NCBI RefSeq assembly: GCF_016097555.1
Contig: NC_054708.1
Coordinates: 26,452,572 to 26,516,571 of the forward strand
Reading direction: 5' to 3'
Length of the DNA stretch: 64,000 nucleotides
DNA from: Gigantopelta aegis
Taxonomy: Eukaryota; Mollusca; Gastropoda; Neomphalida; Peltospiridae
Shown: piece after piece, positions 31,801 through 39,399 of the stretch
Layout of the letters: the number at the start of each line of letters is the position of its first letter
Position numbering within the stretch: position 1 is the first letter of the stretch
Translations under genes and position numbers: made by a program
The notes under the pieces: generated by a model
The model's input: only the letters and a program-made list of their open reading frames with translations
What the model was told of the DNA's origin: nothing
Database searches by the model: none

Positions 31801-32819
31801 CACGACTGGTACATCAAAGACTATGGTATGTGCTATCCTGTTTATGGGATGGTGCATATAAAATATCCCTTGCTGTCAATTGAAAAGAGTAGCCTGTGAA
31901 GTGGCGACAGCAGGTTTCTTCTCTCAATATCTGTGTGGTCCTTAACCATATGTCTGACGCCATATAACCGTAAATAAAATGTGTTGAGTGTGTTGTTAAG
32001 TAAAACATTTCCTTTCTGTATGTTATCAGTATTGTTATCTTGACACGTACATGTACCAAATGTTTAGTGTTACAATTTTAAATATATTCAAGGCTAGCTC
32101 TGGGAGAGCAAAACATTTCGCCAAATTATCTTTAACAAATGCAAAAACCCAGTTATTTTCCAACAAATATCAATTATTACAACACATTATTTCGCCAAAT
32201 TAAAATAAAATTTGCCATTTGTTCATAAAATTCACATTTGGTGAAGAGCTAGCCCTGACTGCTTGGCTATTGGACATTCAAAACCAGATTAATGGAAATT
32301 AATTAATTGTTGTTGTTGTTGTTGTTCCCAGATCAAAGCAGTGTGCTTGCTACCAAGGAAAGACAACTGGAGACCAGCAAGAAAAACAAGAAAATATGGG
32401 ACGGCCTGTGCGAAAACTGCTCAAATGAAGACTGCGTCAGTAACGGTCACTGTTCTTCTGTACTGACCAACGGCTTGGCCAGCAGCCCAGCCCCATCCAT
32501 CAATGGTAGTACCGACACCACAGTACGCACGATAGACAGGCTACCATCGGACCGTGGCATGGAGATGTCCGATTTGAGAATGAATAACAAGGTGCGGACC
32601 AGTGACGAATCGTTCTCGTATGCCTTTCCCTGCATTTTGCAGGCACTGAACTGGACGACACAAGGTCGTGACCCAAATCTCAGCGGTGATGCAGACATTG
32701 ATATTTACAACATTCCTGAGACACTTCAAAGTGCAGCTCATATTCAAGTGCTTGTGACGGGCAGCCTTCACCTTGTTGGTGGAGTTCTTGGTCTAGTCTC
32801 GCCAAATTTGTCTGATTAA
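13683..32819 (+). CDS. FPGS: Folylpolyglutamate synthase (12 exons seen; first coding exon not found)
   Basis: The enzyme adds glutamates to folates with ATP, retaining them in cytosol and mitochondria for one-carbon metabolism. Exons: 13683-13814, 15541-15659, 18091-18205, 18826-19071, 19555-19632, 21051-21195, 23451-23543, 24816-24913, 26454-26506, 28625-28700, 30244-30313 and 32332-32819. They total 1713 nt, exactly 571 codons including the TAA, with no internal stop; all introns are GT-AG. Diagnostic motifs are the P-loop [67 protein letters not shown] and TGSLHLVGG. Exon boundaries agree with my memory of vertebrate FPGS. The missing first exon should hold the start codon and any mitochondrial leader; it may lie upstream in the window or beyond it. 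A possible poly(A) signal AATAAA is at 33015-33020. Introns are large and filled with mobile elements. Confidence 0.95.
13859..13908 (+). repeat. Partial tandem duplication of the end of the first visible FPGS exon
   Basis: This 50-base segment parallels 13780-13826, the last part of the exon plus its donor. It would encode [11 protein letters not shown] followed by GTAGTT, against [17 protein letters not shown] in the exon. Reading straight through from the exon hits a TAA (13854-13856), so the copy is not simply an exon extension. Confidence 0.65.
13930..14203 (-). mobile_element. SINE-B, minus orientation
   Basis: Reverse of the GGCCTCGGTGGCG...GGCTGGTAGGTAC family, with an internal ~30-base duplication of the TATCTGGGCTGTCTGTCCAGG segment near 13965-14025. 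Confidence 0.75.
14354..14706 (+). mobile_element. SINE-C (chimeric: SINE-B-like head, SINE-A tail a)
   Basis: The head resembles SINE-B (GGCGTCGTGG, GGCTGGTAGGTACTGGG), followed by a distinct middle (ATGGGATTTTTAATCCAGATACC) and then the SINE-A 3' half with tail GTCGTTAAATAAAACATTT. The duplication TTATTCAACTTCTA flanks it (14340-14353 and 14707-14720). Confidence 0.8.
15541..15659 (+). CDS. FPGS: FPGS visible exon 2 (P-loop exon)
   Basis: Bounded by TTTTGTAG and AG|GTACTG. It encodes [20 protein letters not shown], containing the nucleotide-binding loop, and ends in phase 2 inside a serine codon. Confidence 0.95.
15761..15950 (+). mobile_element. SINE-A, 3'-truncated
   Basis: Head and body from GGCAGGACGTTGCCCAGTGG to GATCCCTTGCTACTAATGG; tail missing. 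Confidence 0.7.
16247..17531. mobile_element. 1.3-kb non-autonomous DNA transposon
   Basis: Terminal inverted repeats CAGACCTGTCAACC and GGTTGACAGGTCTG are perfect. GTTCAG lies immediately outside both ends (16241-16246 and 17532-17537). Sub-terminal sequences share AGCAGGAG/CGGGAG purine words, and no transposase ORF is seen. It lies in an FPGS intron. Confidence 0.75.
18091..18205 (+). CDS. FPGS: FPGS visible exon 3
   Basis: Bounded by CTCTCTCCAG and AAG|GTATTT. It encodes [20 protein letters not shown] onward, the folate-binding loop region. Confidence 0.95.
18330..18663 (+). mobile_element. SINE-A, tail type a
   Basis: Near-complete copy from GGGGGCAGGACGTAGTACAGTGG to the TTCTTTCTTTCTTTT tail. 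Confidence 0.85.
18826..19071 (+). CDS. FPGS: FPGS visible exon 4
   Basis: Bounded by GTTTGTAG and AAG|GTAAAT. It encodes 82 residues including [12 protein letters not shown] and SLGIDH, the Mg/ATP-site segments of the ligase. Confidence 0.95.
19172..19302 (+). repeat. Compound microsatellite
   Basis: Successive TATC, TA, (CA)n and TTA repeats. Confidence 0.8.
19555..19632 (+). CDS. FPGS: FPGS visible exon 5
   Basis: Bounded by CTCTTCTTCAG and GGG|GTCAGT. It encodes [20 protein letters not shown] onward. Confidence 0.92.
19980..20294 (+). mobile_element. SINE-A, tail type b, with a small internal insertion
   Basis: Head at 19980. The body is interrupted near 20090-20118 by a partial duplication of the CCAGTGCNCCACAACTGG motif. 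The tail is TCTAGTGGTGTCGTTAAACAAAG. Confidence 0.75.
20417..20706 (+). mobile_element. SINE-A, tail type b
   Basis: Diverged copy with a shortened head, ending GTGTTGTTAAACAAACAAAAAAC. Confidence 0.75.
21051..21195 (+). CDS. FPGS: FPGS visible exon 6
   Basis: Bounded by TATGCCTCAG and AAAG|GTCAGT. It encodes [12 protein letters not shown] through RVFVDRTNK and ends in phase 1. Confidence 0.92.
21222..21320 (+). mobile_element. SINE-B, 5' fragment
   Basis: CAGCCTCGGTGGTGCCGTGG and CAGTACCGGCTGCAATCC match the SINE-B head; the rest is missing. Confidence 0.6.
21561..21868 (+). mobile_element. SINE-A, tail type b
   Basis: Complete copy from GTGACATGTAGCCTAGTGG to TCTAGTGGTGTCATTAAACAAAAC. 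Confidence 0.85.
21950..22303. mobile_element. MITE with CAGGGCTTCTA termini
   Basis: CAGGGCTTCTA (21950-21960) is answered by TAGAAGCCCTG (22293-22303). Both ends carry CCCATGGCTAGTGA inside. The CAGGG start is hAT-like; the flanks CACATTGT and CATTTGTC are only loosely similar. Confidence 0.6.
22338..22898 (-). mobile_element. SINE-A, tail b, with a multiplied head (tandem repeat)
   Basis: On the minus strand a normal body and tail are preceded by about five tandem copies of the head segment (period about 70-90 bases), from the GGGATCGATCCC box to CCAGTGCACCATGACTGG. Units alternate between GACGGGGATCGATCCC and ACAGTAATTGATCCC forms, pointing to unequal duplication. Confidence 0.8.
22989..23353. 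mobile_element. TTAA-flanked MITE, family I
   Basis: TTAA flanks both sides (22985-22988 and 23354-23357). The diverged ends, AGTGACACATCCTAG and TGGGTCTGCTCCT, are homologous to the better copy at 37358-37730. TTAA targeting is characteristic of piggyBac-type elements. Confidence 0.65.
23451..23543 (+). CDS. FPGS: FPGS visible exon 7
   Basis: Bounded by CTTGTTTCAG and GAAG|GTGATT. It encodes [20 protein letters not shown] onward and ends in phase 1. Confidence 0.88.
23560..23815. repeat. Dispersed GGACAAGTAAAA motif cluster
   Basis: GGACAAGT followed by A-rich sequence occurs at least four times, with related GTACAAGTAAAA and GTACTTG words in both orientations. It looks like a decayed repeat in an FPGS intron. 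Confidence 0.4.
23862..24066. mobile_element. Rearranged SINE-A tail-b fragment
   Basis: A minus-oriented tail piece (CACTGGAACACATTAATTTATT...GGATGTCAAG) is fused to a plus-oriented body and tail (GGTATATACTGTCCTGTCTGTG...CAGTAGCCAATGTGCTCTAG). Confidence 0.55.
24124..24432 (-). mobile_element. SINE-A, tail type b, minus orientation
   Basis: Complete copy from the TTTAATGTCACCACTAGATC tail to the CACTGGGCTATGTCCC head. Confidence 0.85.
24461..24782 (+). mobile_element. SINE-A, tail type a
   Basis: Complete copy from GGGACAGGACGTAGCTCAGTGG to TTAAATAAAACATTTCCTTCC. It sits head-to-head with the preceding minus copy, forming a large inverted pair. Confidence 0.85.
24816..24913 (+). CDS. FPGS: FPGS visible exon 8
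   Basis: Bounded by TTGTTACAG and CAG|GTTTGT. It encodes [19 protein letters not shown] then [13 protein letters not shown], the conserved LDGAHT segment. Confidence 0.95.
25028..25290 (-). mobile_element. SINE-A, tail type b, head-truncated
   Basis: Minus copy from GTTTTGTTTAACGGCACCACTAG to GGGGATCGATCC; the A-box end is missing. Confidence 0.75.
25295..26450. other. FPGS intron DNA, no further element identified
   Basis: AT-rich sequence; no ORF or clear terminal repeats seen. A short repeat TCCTGGAATGTCCTGGAAATG lies near 26290. Confidence 0.35.
26454..26506 (+). CDS. FPGS: FPGS visible exon 9
   Basis: Bounded by TTAATTGCAG and ATTAA|GTAGGT. It encodes [17 protein letters not shown] and ends in phase 2; using the nearby later GT would add an in-frame TAG. 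Confidence 0.9.
27199..28046. mobile_element. MITE with long TIRs and TA flanks (Tc1/mariner-like)
   Basis: The ends CCGTATATCGCTGTGTATTA and its complement are perfectly matched over 26 bases (27201-27226 against 28019-28044), with TA at both borders. The GCCGAC word recurs inside both ends. No transposase ORF is seen. It occupies an FPGS intron. Confidence 0.75.
28125..28222 (+). repeat. Short tandem repeat
   Basis: About three copies of AGTCTTTAAATTGTAATAAA, decaying at both ends. Confidence 0.7.
28625..28700 (+). CDS. FPGS: FPGS visible exon 10
   Basis: Bounded by TTTCTCTCCAG and AAG|GTAAGT. It encodes [19 protein letters not shown] onward, with the conserved FNATGDR motif. Confidence 0.95.
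28701..29374. other. FPGS intron DNA, unassigned
   Basis: No SINE or ORF recognised. A pair of related words (GTATCTAACTGACACA / TTAGATACCATTTATCTGAC) suggests a decayed inverted repeat at 28905-29030. Confidence 0.35.
29375..29466 (+). mobile_element. tRNA-like SINE head of a different family
   Basis: TAGCTCAGTGGTAGAG (A-box) and GGTTGCAGGATTGACTTCC (B-box-like) are correctly spaced, but the sequence lacks a convincing tRNA fold; it is likely a tRNA-derived SINE fragment. Confidence 0.5.
29467..29612 (-). mobile_element. SINE-A fragment, minus orientation
   Basis: Body-to-head piece from GGGATCTTTTATATGCAC to CCACTGGGCTACATACCGCCCC with internal loss. Confidence 0.7.
29659..29980 (+). mobile_element. 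SINE-A, tail type a, with target-site duplication
   Basis: Near-consensus copy flanked by ATATCATTCC at 29649-29658 and 29981-29990. Confidence 0.9.
30244..30313 (+). CDS. FPGS: FPGS visible exon 11
   Basis: Bounded by TTTCTTGTAG and CCTG|GTAAGT. It encodes [20 protein letters not shown] onward and ends in phase 1. Confidence 0.9.
30312..30800 (+). repeat. Minisatellite (about 5 x 90-120 bp) starting at an FPGS splice donor
   Basis: Units open with (G)GTAAGTGGTATGGGCAGTA and run through GTAGTAACAGATGAACCATAAA to an expanded GA tract. The first unit starts at the exon donor itself (GTAAGT at 30314). Later units start near 30409, 30499, 30623 and 30709; the unit at 30623 again has GGTAAGT, while others have GATAAG or CTAAGT. 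Confidence 0.85.
30853..31132 (-). mobile_element. SINE-C fragment, minus orientation
   Basis: Tail-a end GTTTTATTTAACGACGCACTC through the SINE-C-specific GAACCAGTTATGGATCACTGG and GTTTACACCTATCCATTGAGC; head missing. Confidence 0.75.
31694..32016 (+). mobile_element. SINE-A, tail type a
   Basis: Complete copy from GGGGCGGGACGTAGCCCAG to AAAACATTTCCTTTC. Confidence 0.88.
32089..32257. mobile_element. Short MITE with GGCTAGCTCT-type termini
   Basis: CAAGGCTAGCTCT at the left is answered by AGAGCTAGCCCTG at the right, one mismatch. Both sides share TTCGCCAAATT/AATTTGCC words. It lies in the last FPGS intron. Confidence 0.6.
32332..32819 (+). CDS. FPGS: FPGS terminal exon
   Basis: Acceptor GTTGTTCCCAG. 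It encodes 162 residues to TAA, with a variable low-homology middle (two Cys-rich motifs, CENCSNEDC) and the conserved end [18 protein letters not shown] and [15 protein letters not shown]. Confidence 0.95.
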
Positions 32820-33013
32820 ATTTTATATTTTTTTAATTTTTATAAACTTTTATAAATGTATATTTTATTCAGTGTCTTATAATTATTTTAAACATGCATT
32901 GTCTGGAATATTTTTATTATTTAAGCATTTAGAACAGAAAATCCCATTACGTTTGGTGCATATAAGACGCCGCACTCCGAATTGGTTTCACTACACTGGC
33001 TTTTCTAAGTTAA

Positions 33014-33021
33014 AAATAAAC
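33014..33021 (+). terminator. FPGS: Possible FPGS poly(A) signal
   Basis: First canonical AATAAA downstream of the stop codon (33015-33020), about 195 bases after it. Confidence 0.4.
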
Positions 33022-33094
33022 CCAGTATTGTGAAAGTGGGACACTTTTGCCGGGCTCCCTCTGGGCTAAAAATAGTACGGTTCGGCTATTGTTG

Positions 33095-33590
33095 CATTAC
33101 AAAAACCGAGCGGATTCTAGCAGCCAATTACGCTAGCAGCCAATTTCAACAGACACTCATGTCGATGTTCTAAACACCGGACTATTGTTACCTGTATTTC
33201 ACACACTTTTAAACACACTGTTATGCTAATTTTTATTATTCACTACAACTTAAGAATTTTAGAGTTTTAAAGAGTATCTTTATATAATAACAACACAAAA
33301 ACAAAATAACAACCAAGACTCATTTTCACAGTCTTATTGTTACTAATATCCGTATAAATACAACTTAACCGTTTTATTAAGCACTTTTATAATATCTTAA
33401 GTATCACTTAAAAAATCCGTCTCTACTACGGTAATATAGGATGTCCAACTAATTTCGTATAGCCCACAACACACATTATAAAAGGCGTATGAGTCCGGTG
33501 TTTAGAACGTCACCATGCGTGTCTGCTGAAATTGGCTGCTAGGAAGTGGCTGCTAGAATCCGCTCGGTATTACAAAATGGCGAGAATTGT
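33095..33590. mobile_element. Foldback element with arms of about 90 bp
   Basis: The left arm (33098-33185; ACCGAGCGGATTCTAGCAGCC to TTCTAAACACCGGACT) is the reverse complement of the right arm (33494-33585) with indels. AGCAGCCA is duplicated in both arms. The loop of about 300 bases is AT-rich. Confidence 0.7.
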
Positions 33591-33599
33591 TCTAACTGG

Positions 33600-34284
33600 C
33601 TAGTAAGCATTTGACGATATGCGTTAATGACGACAACTCGCGAGTGAATTAAAAGTGCAGTTATGCTTGTATTTGAACTTAGAACTTGATTGTATACGAT
33701 TGAAACCAGACATTGCAGCTTTAAACACAATATATATATTTTTTTTTTTTTATCCTGCAACCACTGATTACGATGACTGATTAAAGCAAAGTCAAACATA
33801 TACTAGAAGATTATGACTTTTGACGTCATACATGAGATGTCACATGCATAGCTACATTACAAAAATGGCTAATTTGACCATCGTACAATGTAGCTCAAAT
33901 AACACAAATAATAGCTTTACCCCTTAATTTCTATGGACAGTAGGATAAAAAAAAAAAAATCAAGCCCAACTGGGGAAATTCTGCTTGGCAAGCCTCTGAG
34001 TATTTTTCTTTCTTACCTTCACTGGATAAAGCCAATATCCTACGTCATTAACAAGATAATCTCTATTTATAATCTCCTGAGATGTATTTCATGGGAGGTT
34101 TTTTTAAGGTTGAAAATGTTTTTAAAAATTACGGTAGTTACTTTGCAGTGATACAGACATGTGGCCTATATATTTTATAATAAGCCATGGATCCAGGTGG
34201 GTTAACCCACTGCATCCCTCATCCCCAGACTTTTTAAATCTGGTGTTTTTAGAAAACATTTATAGTGATTGTATTTCTTTTTAG
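33600..34284. other. AT-rich DNA, no gene identified
   Basis: No ORF with recognisable similarity and no clear repeat ends. Confidence 0.35.
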
Positions 34285-34436
34285 TATGGCAGAAAAAATA
34301 AAAAGACTAGTCACTCAAACTTTAAAGACACCTTCACCAACAAGGCTTCTTATGCTAATCTCAGACTACCAACTACCAGCAGAAAGTTGGACAACGTTCT
34401 GCTGTCACGACTTCTACAACTGTCCAGTTTCTAGTC
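34285..34436 (+). other. Possible exon of unknown gene upstream of the satellite
   Basis: A good acceptor (GTATTTCTTTTTAG) precedes a frame open for about 49 codons (from YGRKNKKTSHSNFKD to RLLQLSSF) that stops at the TAG inside the first satellite unit. There is no recognised similarity, so this is only a candidate. Confidence 0.2.
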
Positions 34437-35182
34437 TAGACTTCTACGACGGCTGTCATATCCAATTAAAAAAATGAACGCGACTCCCAGTTTCTAGTCT
34501 AGACTTCTACGACGGCTGTCATATTCAATTAAAAAAATGAACGCGACTCCCAGTTTCTAGTCTAGACTTCTACGACGGCTGTCATATCCAATTAAAAAAA
34601 TGACCGCGACTCCCAGTTTCTAGTCTAGACTTCTACGACGGCTGTCATATCCAATTAAAAAAATGAACGCGACTCCCAGTTTCTAGTCTAGACTTCTACG
34701 ACGGCTGTCATATCCAATTAAAAAAAATGAACGCGACTCCCAGTTTCTAGTCTAGACTTCTACGACGGCTGTCATATTCAATTAAAAAAAATGAACGCGA
34801 CTCCCAGTTTCTAGTCTAGACTTCTACGACGGCTGTCATATCCAATTAAAAAAATGACCGCGACTCCCAGTTTCTAGTCTAGACTTCTACGACGGCTGTC
34901 ATATCCAATTAAAAAAATGAACGCGACTCCCAGTTTCTAGTCTAGACTTCTACGACGGCTGTCATATCCAATTAAAAAAATGAACGCGACTCCCAGTTTC
35001 TAGTCTAGACTTCTACGACGGCTGTCATATCCAATTAAAAAAATGAACGCGACTCCCAGTTTCTAGTCTAGACTTCTACGACGGCTGTCATATCCAATTA
35101 AAAAAATGAACGCGACTCCCAGTTTCTAGTCTAGACTTCTACGATGGCTGTCATATCCAATTAAAAAAATGAACGCGACTCT
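34432..35182 (+). repeat. Satellite, 12 copies of a 62-64 bp unit
   Basis: The unit runs CCAGTTTCTAGTCTAGAC, TTCTACGACGGCTGTCATAT, then CCAATTAAAAAAATGAACGC and GACTC. Copies differ only by single bases (for example CCAATT/TCAATT, GAACG/GACCG) and A-tract length, indicating recent amplification. Confidence 0.95.
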
Positions 35183-35547
35183 GTTAGTCTGAGTGCACCC
35201 ACTCTTTATGTGCGTGTTAAAATCATTTCACGTTTGATGTATATTAGCAAATTTCATAAATTAAGAAAATTATTAACACATCAAATATGCAGTATCATTA
35301 TCTTTATGTGCATGTTGAAATCATTTCAAAGAATATTTTTAAACACTTCAATCCAGTATTTTGGAATAGTTAATTAAGGATGTGGTATAGGGTGCACATG
35401 CACAACTGCTGAAATAAATTGAAAGTGTTTAAAAATAACAAGACATTTATTGACAAGGTTTTATCACGTGCAAAAATCTACTCATATGATGCCTTTGATG
35501 CACTTATTATTGCAGTAAGTAACCAGCACAAATGTATACCGGTGAAG
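35183..35547. other. Satellite flank with an unassigned open stretch
   Basis: An open frame near 35430-35514 (KTFIDKVLSRAKIYSYDAFDALIIA) is followed by a GCA|GTAAGT donor-like site. No good acceptor precedes it, so I cannot call an exon. Confidence 0.25.
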
Positions 35548-35925
35548 GGACGGGATGCAGCCCAGTGGTAAAGTGCTCGCTCGATTCACAGTCGATTTGG
35601 AATCGATCATCATCACTGGGCTATTTCTCACTTCAGCCAGTGCACCACAACTGGTATATAATGTAGCCCAGTGGTAAAGCGCTTGCTTGATGCGTGGTCG
35701 GTTTGAGATCGATCTCCATCAGTGAGCCCATCGGGCTATTTTTTCGTTCCAGTCAGTGCACCATGACTCCATATCAAAGGCTGTGGTATGTGTTATCCTG
35801 TCTTTGGGACATTGCATATAAAAAAAAGTCCTTGCTACTAATGGGAAAATATAGCAGGTTTCCTCTCTAAGACTACTTAAAAAAATTAACAAATGTTTGA
35901 CATCCAATGGCCAAAACAAAAAACA
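35548..35925 (+). mobile_element. SINE-A, tail type b, with duplicated head
   Basis: A truncated head (35548-35660) is followed directly by a second head (from 35662, AATGTAGCCCAGTGG) and a full body, ending CCAATGGCCAAAACAAAAAAC. Confidence 0.75.
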
Positions 35926-35969
35926 TTTTAACTTTTGTATACTGGTGTAAACCTTTTTTTTACCCATAG

Positions 35970-36120
35970 ATTTAAAAATATATTTGTTCATATAGATCCA
36001 AGTGTTATGTCCCACCAGAACATCAAGTGGGATGTAACACTACGAACGCCATACGATGACACCATCATTGACTTGGCGTACTACAGCTTTACTAGAACAT
36101 CAGCCAAACGAGACCAGTAA
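35970..36120 (+). CDS. Possible orphan terminal exon of an unidentified gene
   Basis: A strong acceptor (CCTTTTTTTTACCCATAG, ending 35969) precedes a frame that runs FKNIFVHIDPSVMSHQNIK to AYYSFTRTSAKRDQ and a TAA, with an AATAAA near 36147. Base composition rises toward coding-like within the frame. No family is recognised and no matching upstream exon was found, so it may be a retained piece of a pseudogene. Confidence 0.3.
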
Positions 36121-37294
36121 TATAAATTAAAATTAATTACGGGTAATAAATAGAGCATTAAACTACCATTGCATATCATGTTTCTGTCCCTTGTGAGATA
36201 ATTTTCATTGTCAATTGCTAAAGCTCATGACAGTTGAAAATCATTTAACTCTGAACATAAAGATGATACGAAATGGTAGCTCATTTAATATCTTATAATT
36301 TGCACACATTAAGCAACCTATTTCAGTTAGGTTGAAAGGCTTGACCCGTTACTAGTCGGAGGTGAAGGACGTATAAGGAACGTGACTGGCAAGACAATGT
36401 TTATTATTGAAGCACAGCATTAATAATACATTTTATATAAACTACATATATTTTTGTGGGGTTTTTAATTTTTTATAACTGTTAACAATGAATTCATCAT
36501 TAAACTTATATAATCAGTATTGTACATTAGGCTTCATTTGAAGCACCTGTCATCGGGTTAAACCAATTCAGTCTGTACATCGAGTTGTAGATTTATTTAA
36601 TATTTAAAATGCGTATAACTGTATAATATGTAAATAATCAATACACAAATATTTGTAAATGACTGAAGAAATATGGCTCGACATTGGGCAGGTACTTTTC
36701 TTCTACAAAACCATGTAATGGCATCAGACACAGCCCAAACACTGGTGTCTGGTACTGAAATATGCATAATATTGAGTTTTTCTCTTGTATATTTACAATA
36801 GAGGATAATAAATGTGTTATGAAATTTATGTCCTGAGTGAAATAATTTTAAGATGTCACAAGCTTTAGCGAAAATTATTTCACAAGGAACATAAAATTGA
36901 TAATAACTGGTACTGAGTTTGTTATTCTATTTATTATCTCAGCCATTTTTGTTCTTTAAGAACCATCTATTTTCATTATGACTTCATAGATATAGAAACG
37001 ATGTGAACAAGTTTACACACTACTCTGAGTATTGCTATGACTTTGTATTTTATTCACAATCACTGATAACTTTTAAAAAACAAAGTTGTATTTATTCTGT
37101 TATAAAACAATTTAGTGAATTGTATTAAAATAACATTTTATAACAAATTTAACAATAAAAACTGAGAAACTTAAATGCAAAGGCTTTTAAATTATGTGAA
37201 GTCATTGTGTATGTTTGTCAAATTGTGATGACGTCATATTTAGTTAGTACTGGCAAAGACATTGGTTTGTAAGCATTAAATCGTCCAATAATAT
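36121..37294. other. AT-rich DNA, no gene seen
   Basis: No supported ORF or terminal repeats. Two imperfect ATTTTCATTGTC/GTCACAAGC-type words do not form a definable element. Confidence 0.35.
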
Positions 37295-37332
37295 TACCGG
37301 CCTCTGTGGCGTCGTGGTTAGGCACTTGATAA
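37295..37332 (+). mobile_element. SINE-B/C head fragment
   Basis: ACCGGCCTCTGTGGCGTCGTGG only. Confidence 0.5.
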
Positions 37333-37357
37333 TTTAACAAAACAGTACAGGTATTAA

Positions 37358-37730
37358 AGGGACATACCCTAGTTTTTAAACACTGAGGCATATTTTTTTA
37401 CTATTGGAGCCGTTTTTGATAACTCAAATCATACTTTACTTAGATTATATTGTTTATATTGTCCATTTCTGTACATTCAAAATGTTTTTGGTCATCCTAG
37501 TGTTTTTAATATCACAAAATGAGTTTCTCATATTTTTAAAAATGCACGTGCATCTGAGAAGTAACAGTTATGGAGTCCAGTTTTAGTCTTATTTTTAGAG
37601 GGTATTTCACCATTTCAAAGTCACAGACTCGTGTTTCACTCAATTGTAACTTTATCCAAATGTGTTGCAGGTTTGTAGATTAACTGAACTTAGTGTTAAT
37701 TTTCACAGGTTGAAACTAGGGTATGTCCCT
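37358..37730. mobile_element. TTAA-flanked MITE, family I, best copy
   Basis: The ends AGGGACATACCCTAGTTT and AAACTAGGGTATGTCCCT are perfect inverted repeats flanked by TTAA at 37354-37357 and 37731-37734. No ORF; a non-autonomous piggyBac-like element is the simplest reading. Confidence 0.8.
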
Positions 37731-37748
37731 TTAACAAGACACAGTTAA

Positions 37749-38480
37749 AGTGAGAGACTAGTTTTTAGACACTATGAAGTATTTGTCGCTATTATAGCCG
37801 TTTTGATAATTCAAGTTAAGACATTACTTGCTTAGGTTATCCATTTCTGTACATCCAAATTGTTTCTGGTCATCTTGGTGTTTTGTAATACCACGAAATG
37901 CTTTTTTTTTTTTAATTCTAAAAACACATGTACCTAAGAGAAACAATGGTAGAGGAGCTTGTCTAATTTTAGAGTTTATTTACCAGTTTCAACATCACAG
38001 ACTTATTTGTCTCTTTTGTAACTTGACCGGCGTCGTGGTTAGGCCATCGGTCTACAGGCTGGTAGGTACTGGGTTCGGATCCCAGTCGAGGCATGGGATT
38101 TTTAATCCAGATACCGACTCCAAACCCTGAGTGAGTGCTCCGCAAGGCTCAGTGGGTAGGTGTAAACCACTTACACCGACCAGTAATCCATAATTGGTTC
38201 AACAAAGGCCATGGTTTGTGCTATCCTGCCAGTGGGAAGCGCAAATAAAAGATCCCTTGCTGCTAATCGGAAAGAGTAGCCCATGTAGTGGCGACAGCAG
38301 GTTTCCTCTCAAGATCTGTGTGGTCCTTAACCATATATCTGACGCCATATAACCGTAAATAAAATGTGTTGAGTGCATCGTTAAATAAAACATTTCTTTC
38401 TTTCTTTCTTTTATAACTTGATCCAGATGTGTTACAAGTTCATAGATTAACCAAACTTTGTGTCTGCAACTATAATAGTA
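37749..38480. mobile_element. TTAA-type MITE family I, diverged copy split by a SINE
   Basis: Preceded by TTAA and opening AGTGAGAGACTAGTTTTTAGACACT, it follows the family I interior. It is interrupted by the SINE-C at 38028-38410, and its right end is too decayed to place. Confidence 0.55.
38028..38410 (+). mobile_element. SINE-C with target-site duplication
   Basis: Full chimeric SINE; TAACTTGA flanks it on both sides (ending 38027, and again just after the CTTTCTTTTA tail). Confidence 0.8.
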
Positions 38481-38772
38481 AAAATTATGTTTGAAATCAA
38501 ACTTCTTGTTTTTCATGACGATTGTTGTATGGACTCTTACCTGGCATGTGTATAACACAAAAAGCTTTGTCTGGATTCACCACTGTTAAACACAAATAAT
38601 AATATGTGATTATATTATTATAATAATAAATGGTCAACAATTTGTTTCTTAATACATGAAATTGTACATTATATTTGATAATATATTCCTCAAAAGCTAA
38701 TTCAGAACTTATGTTTAGAAGTATAATAAGAAGCTGAATAATTAAGCTGCTTCCTGTATTGGTTGTTCTGCT

Positions 38773-39070
38773 TGGGGCAGGACGTAGCCCAGTAGTAAAG
38801 TGTGATCGGTCTGGGATCGATCCCCATCGGGGAGGGGGGGGGGGGGGGGCATTGGGCTATTTCTCGTAACAGCAAGTGTACCACGACTGGTATATCAAAG
38901 GCTGCAGTATATGCTATCCTGTCTGTGGGATGGTGCATATAAAAGATCCCTTGCTACTAATGAAAATATGTAGCGGGTTTCCCCTCTAAGATTGTATGTT
39001 TGACATCCGATAGCTGATGATTAAAATAAATCAGTGTGCTCTAGTGGTGTCGTTAAACCAAACAAACGTC
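38773..39070 (+). mobile_element. SINE-A, tail type b, with a poly(G) expansion
   Basis: GGGGCAGGACGTAGCCCAGTAG head, an expanded G run at 38821-38848 replacing the GGTGGGCCC segment, and tail TCTAGTGGTGTCGTTAAACC. Confidence 0.8.
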
Positions 39071-39399
39071 TTATTAGTATGTTTAGAAGAGTGTATGTGG
39101 CTACATATTCAAATTTGTACCTGTATTTATTGTTCTGATTGAATGCTTGATTCCACTTAAACATTTTGCGCCACATGAAATGTGTCGGTAAAACAATTTG
39201 TTTTCTGTAATGGGAGTTGAAATAAAAAGTGTTTTCACCACAGTGTTGCGTTAAAATAAGTAAAGAGCTCTTCTACAGCAGCGGCAAAATACCGCGAAAC
39301 GAGCATTCCAGAGCATTTCACGTGGCATACTTTTGTACAGCCTGTTGGATTCCTGTATTAAAAAATTACTATAATAAACATATCCAATAACATAATAGC

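Noticed and set aside
34432-35182. CRISPR-like array
   Set aside because: Units are contiguous without unique spacers; this is a eukaryotic satellite.
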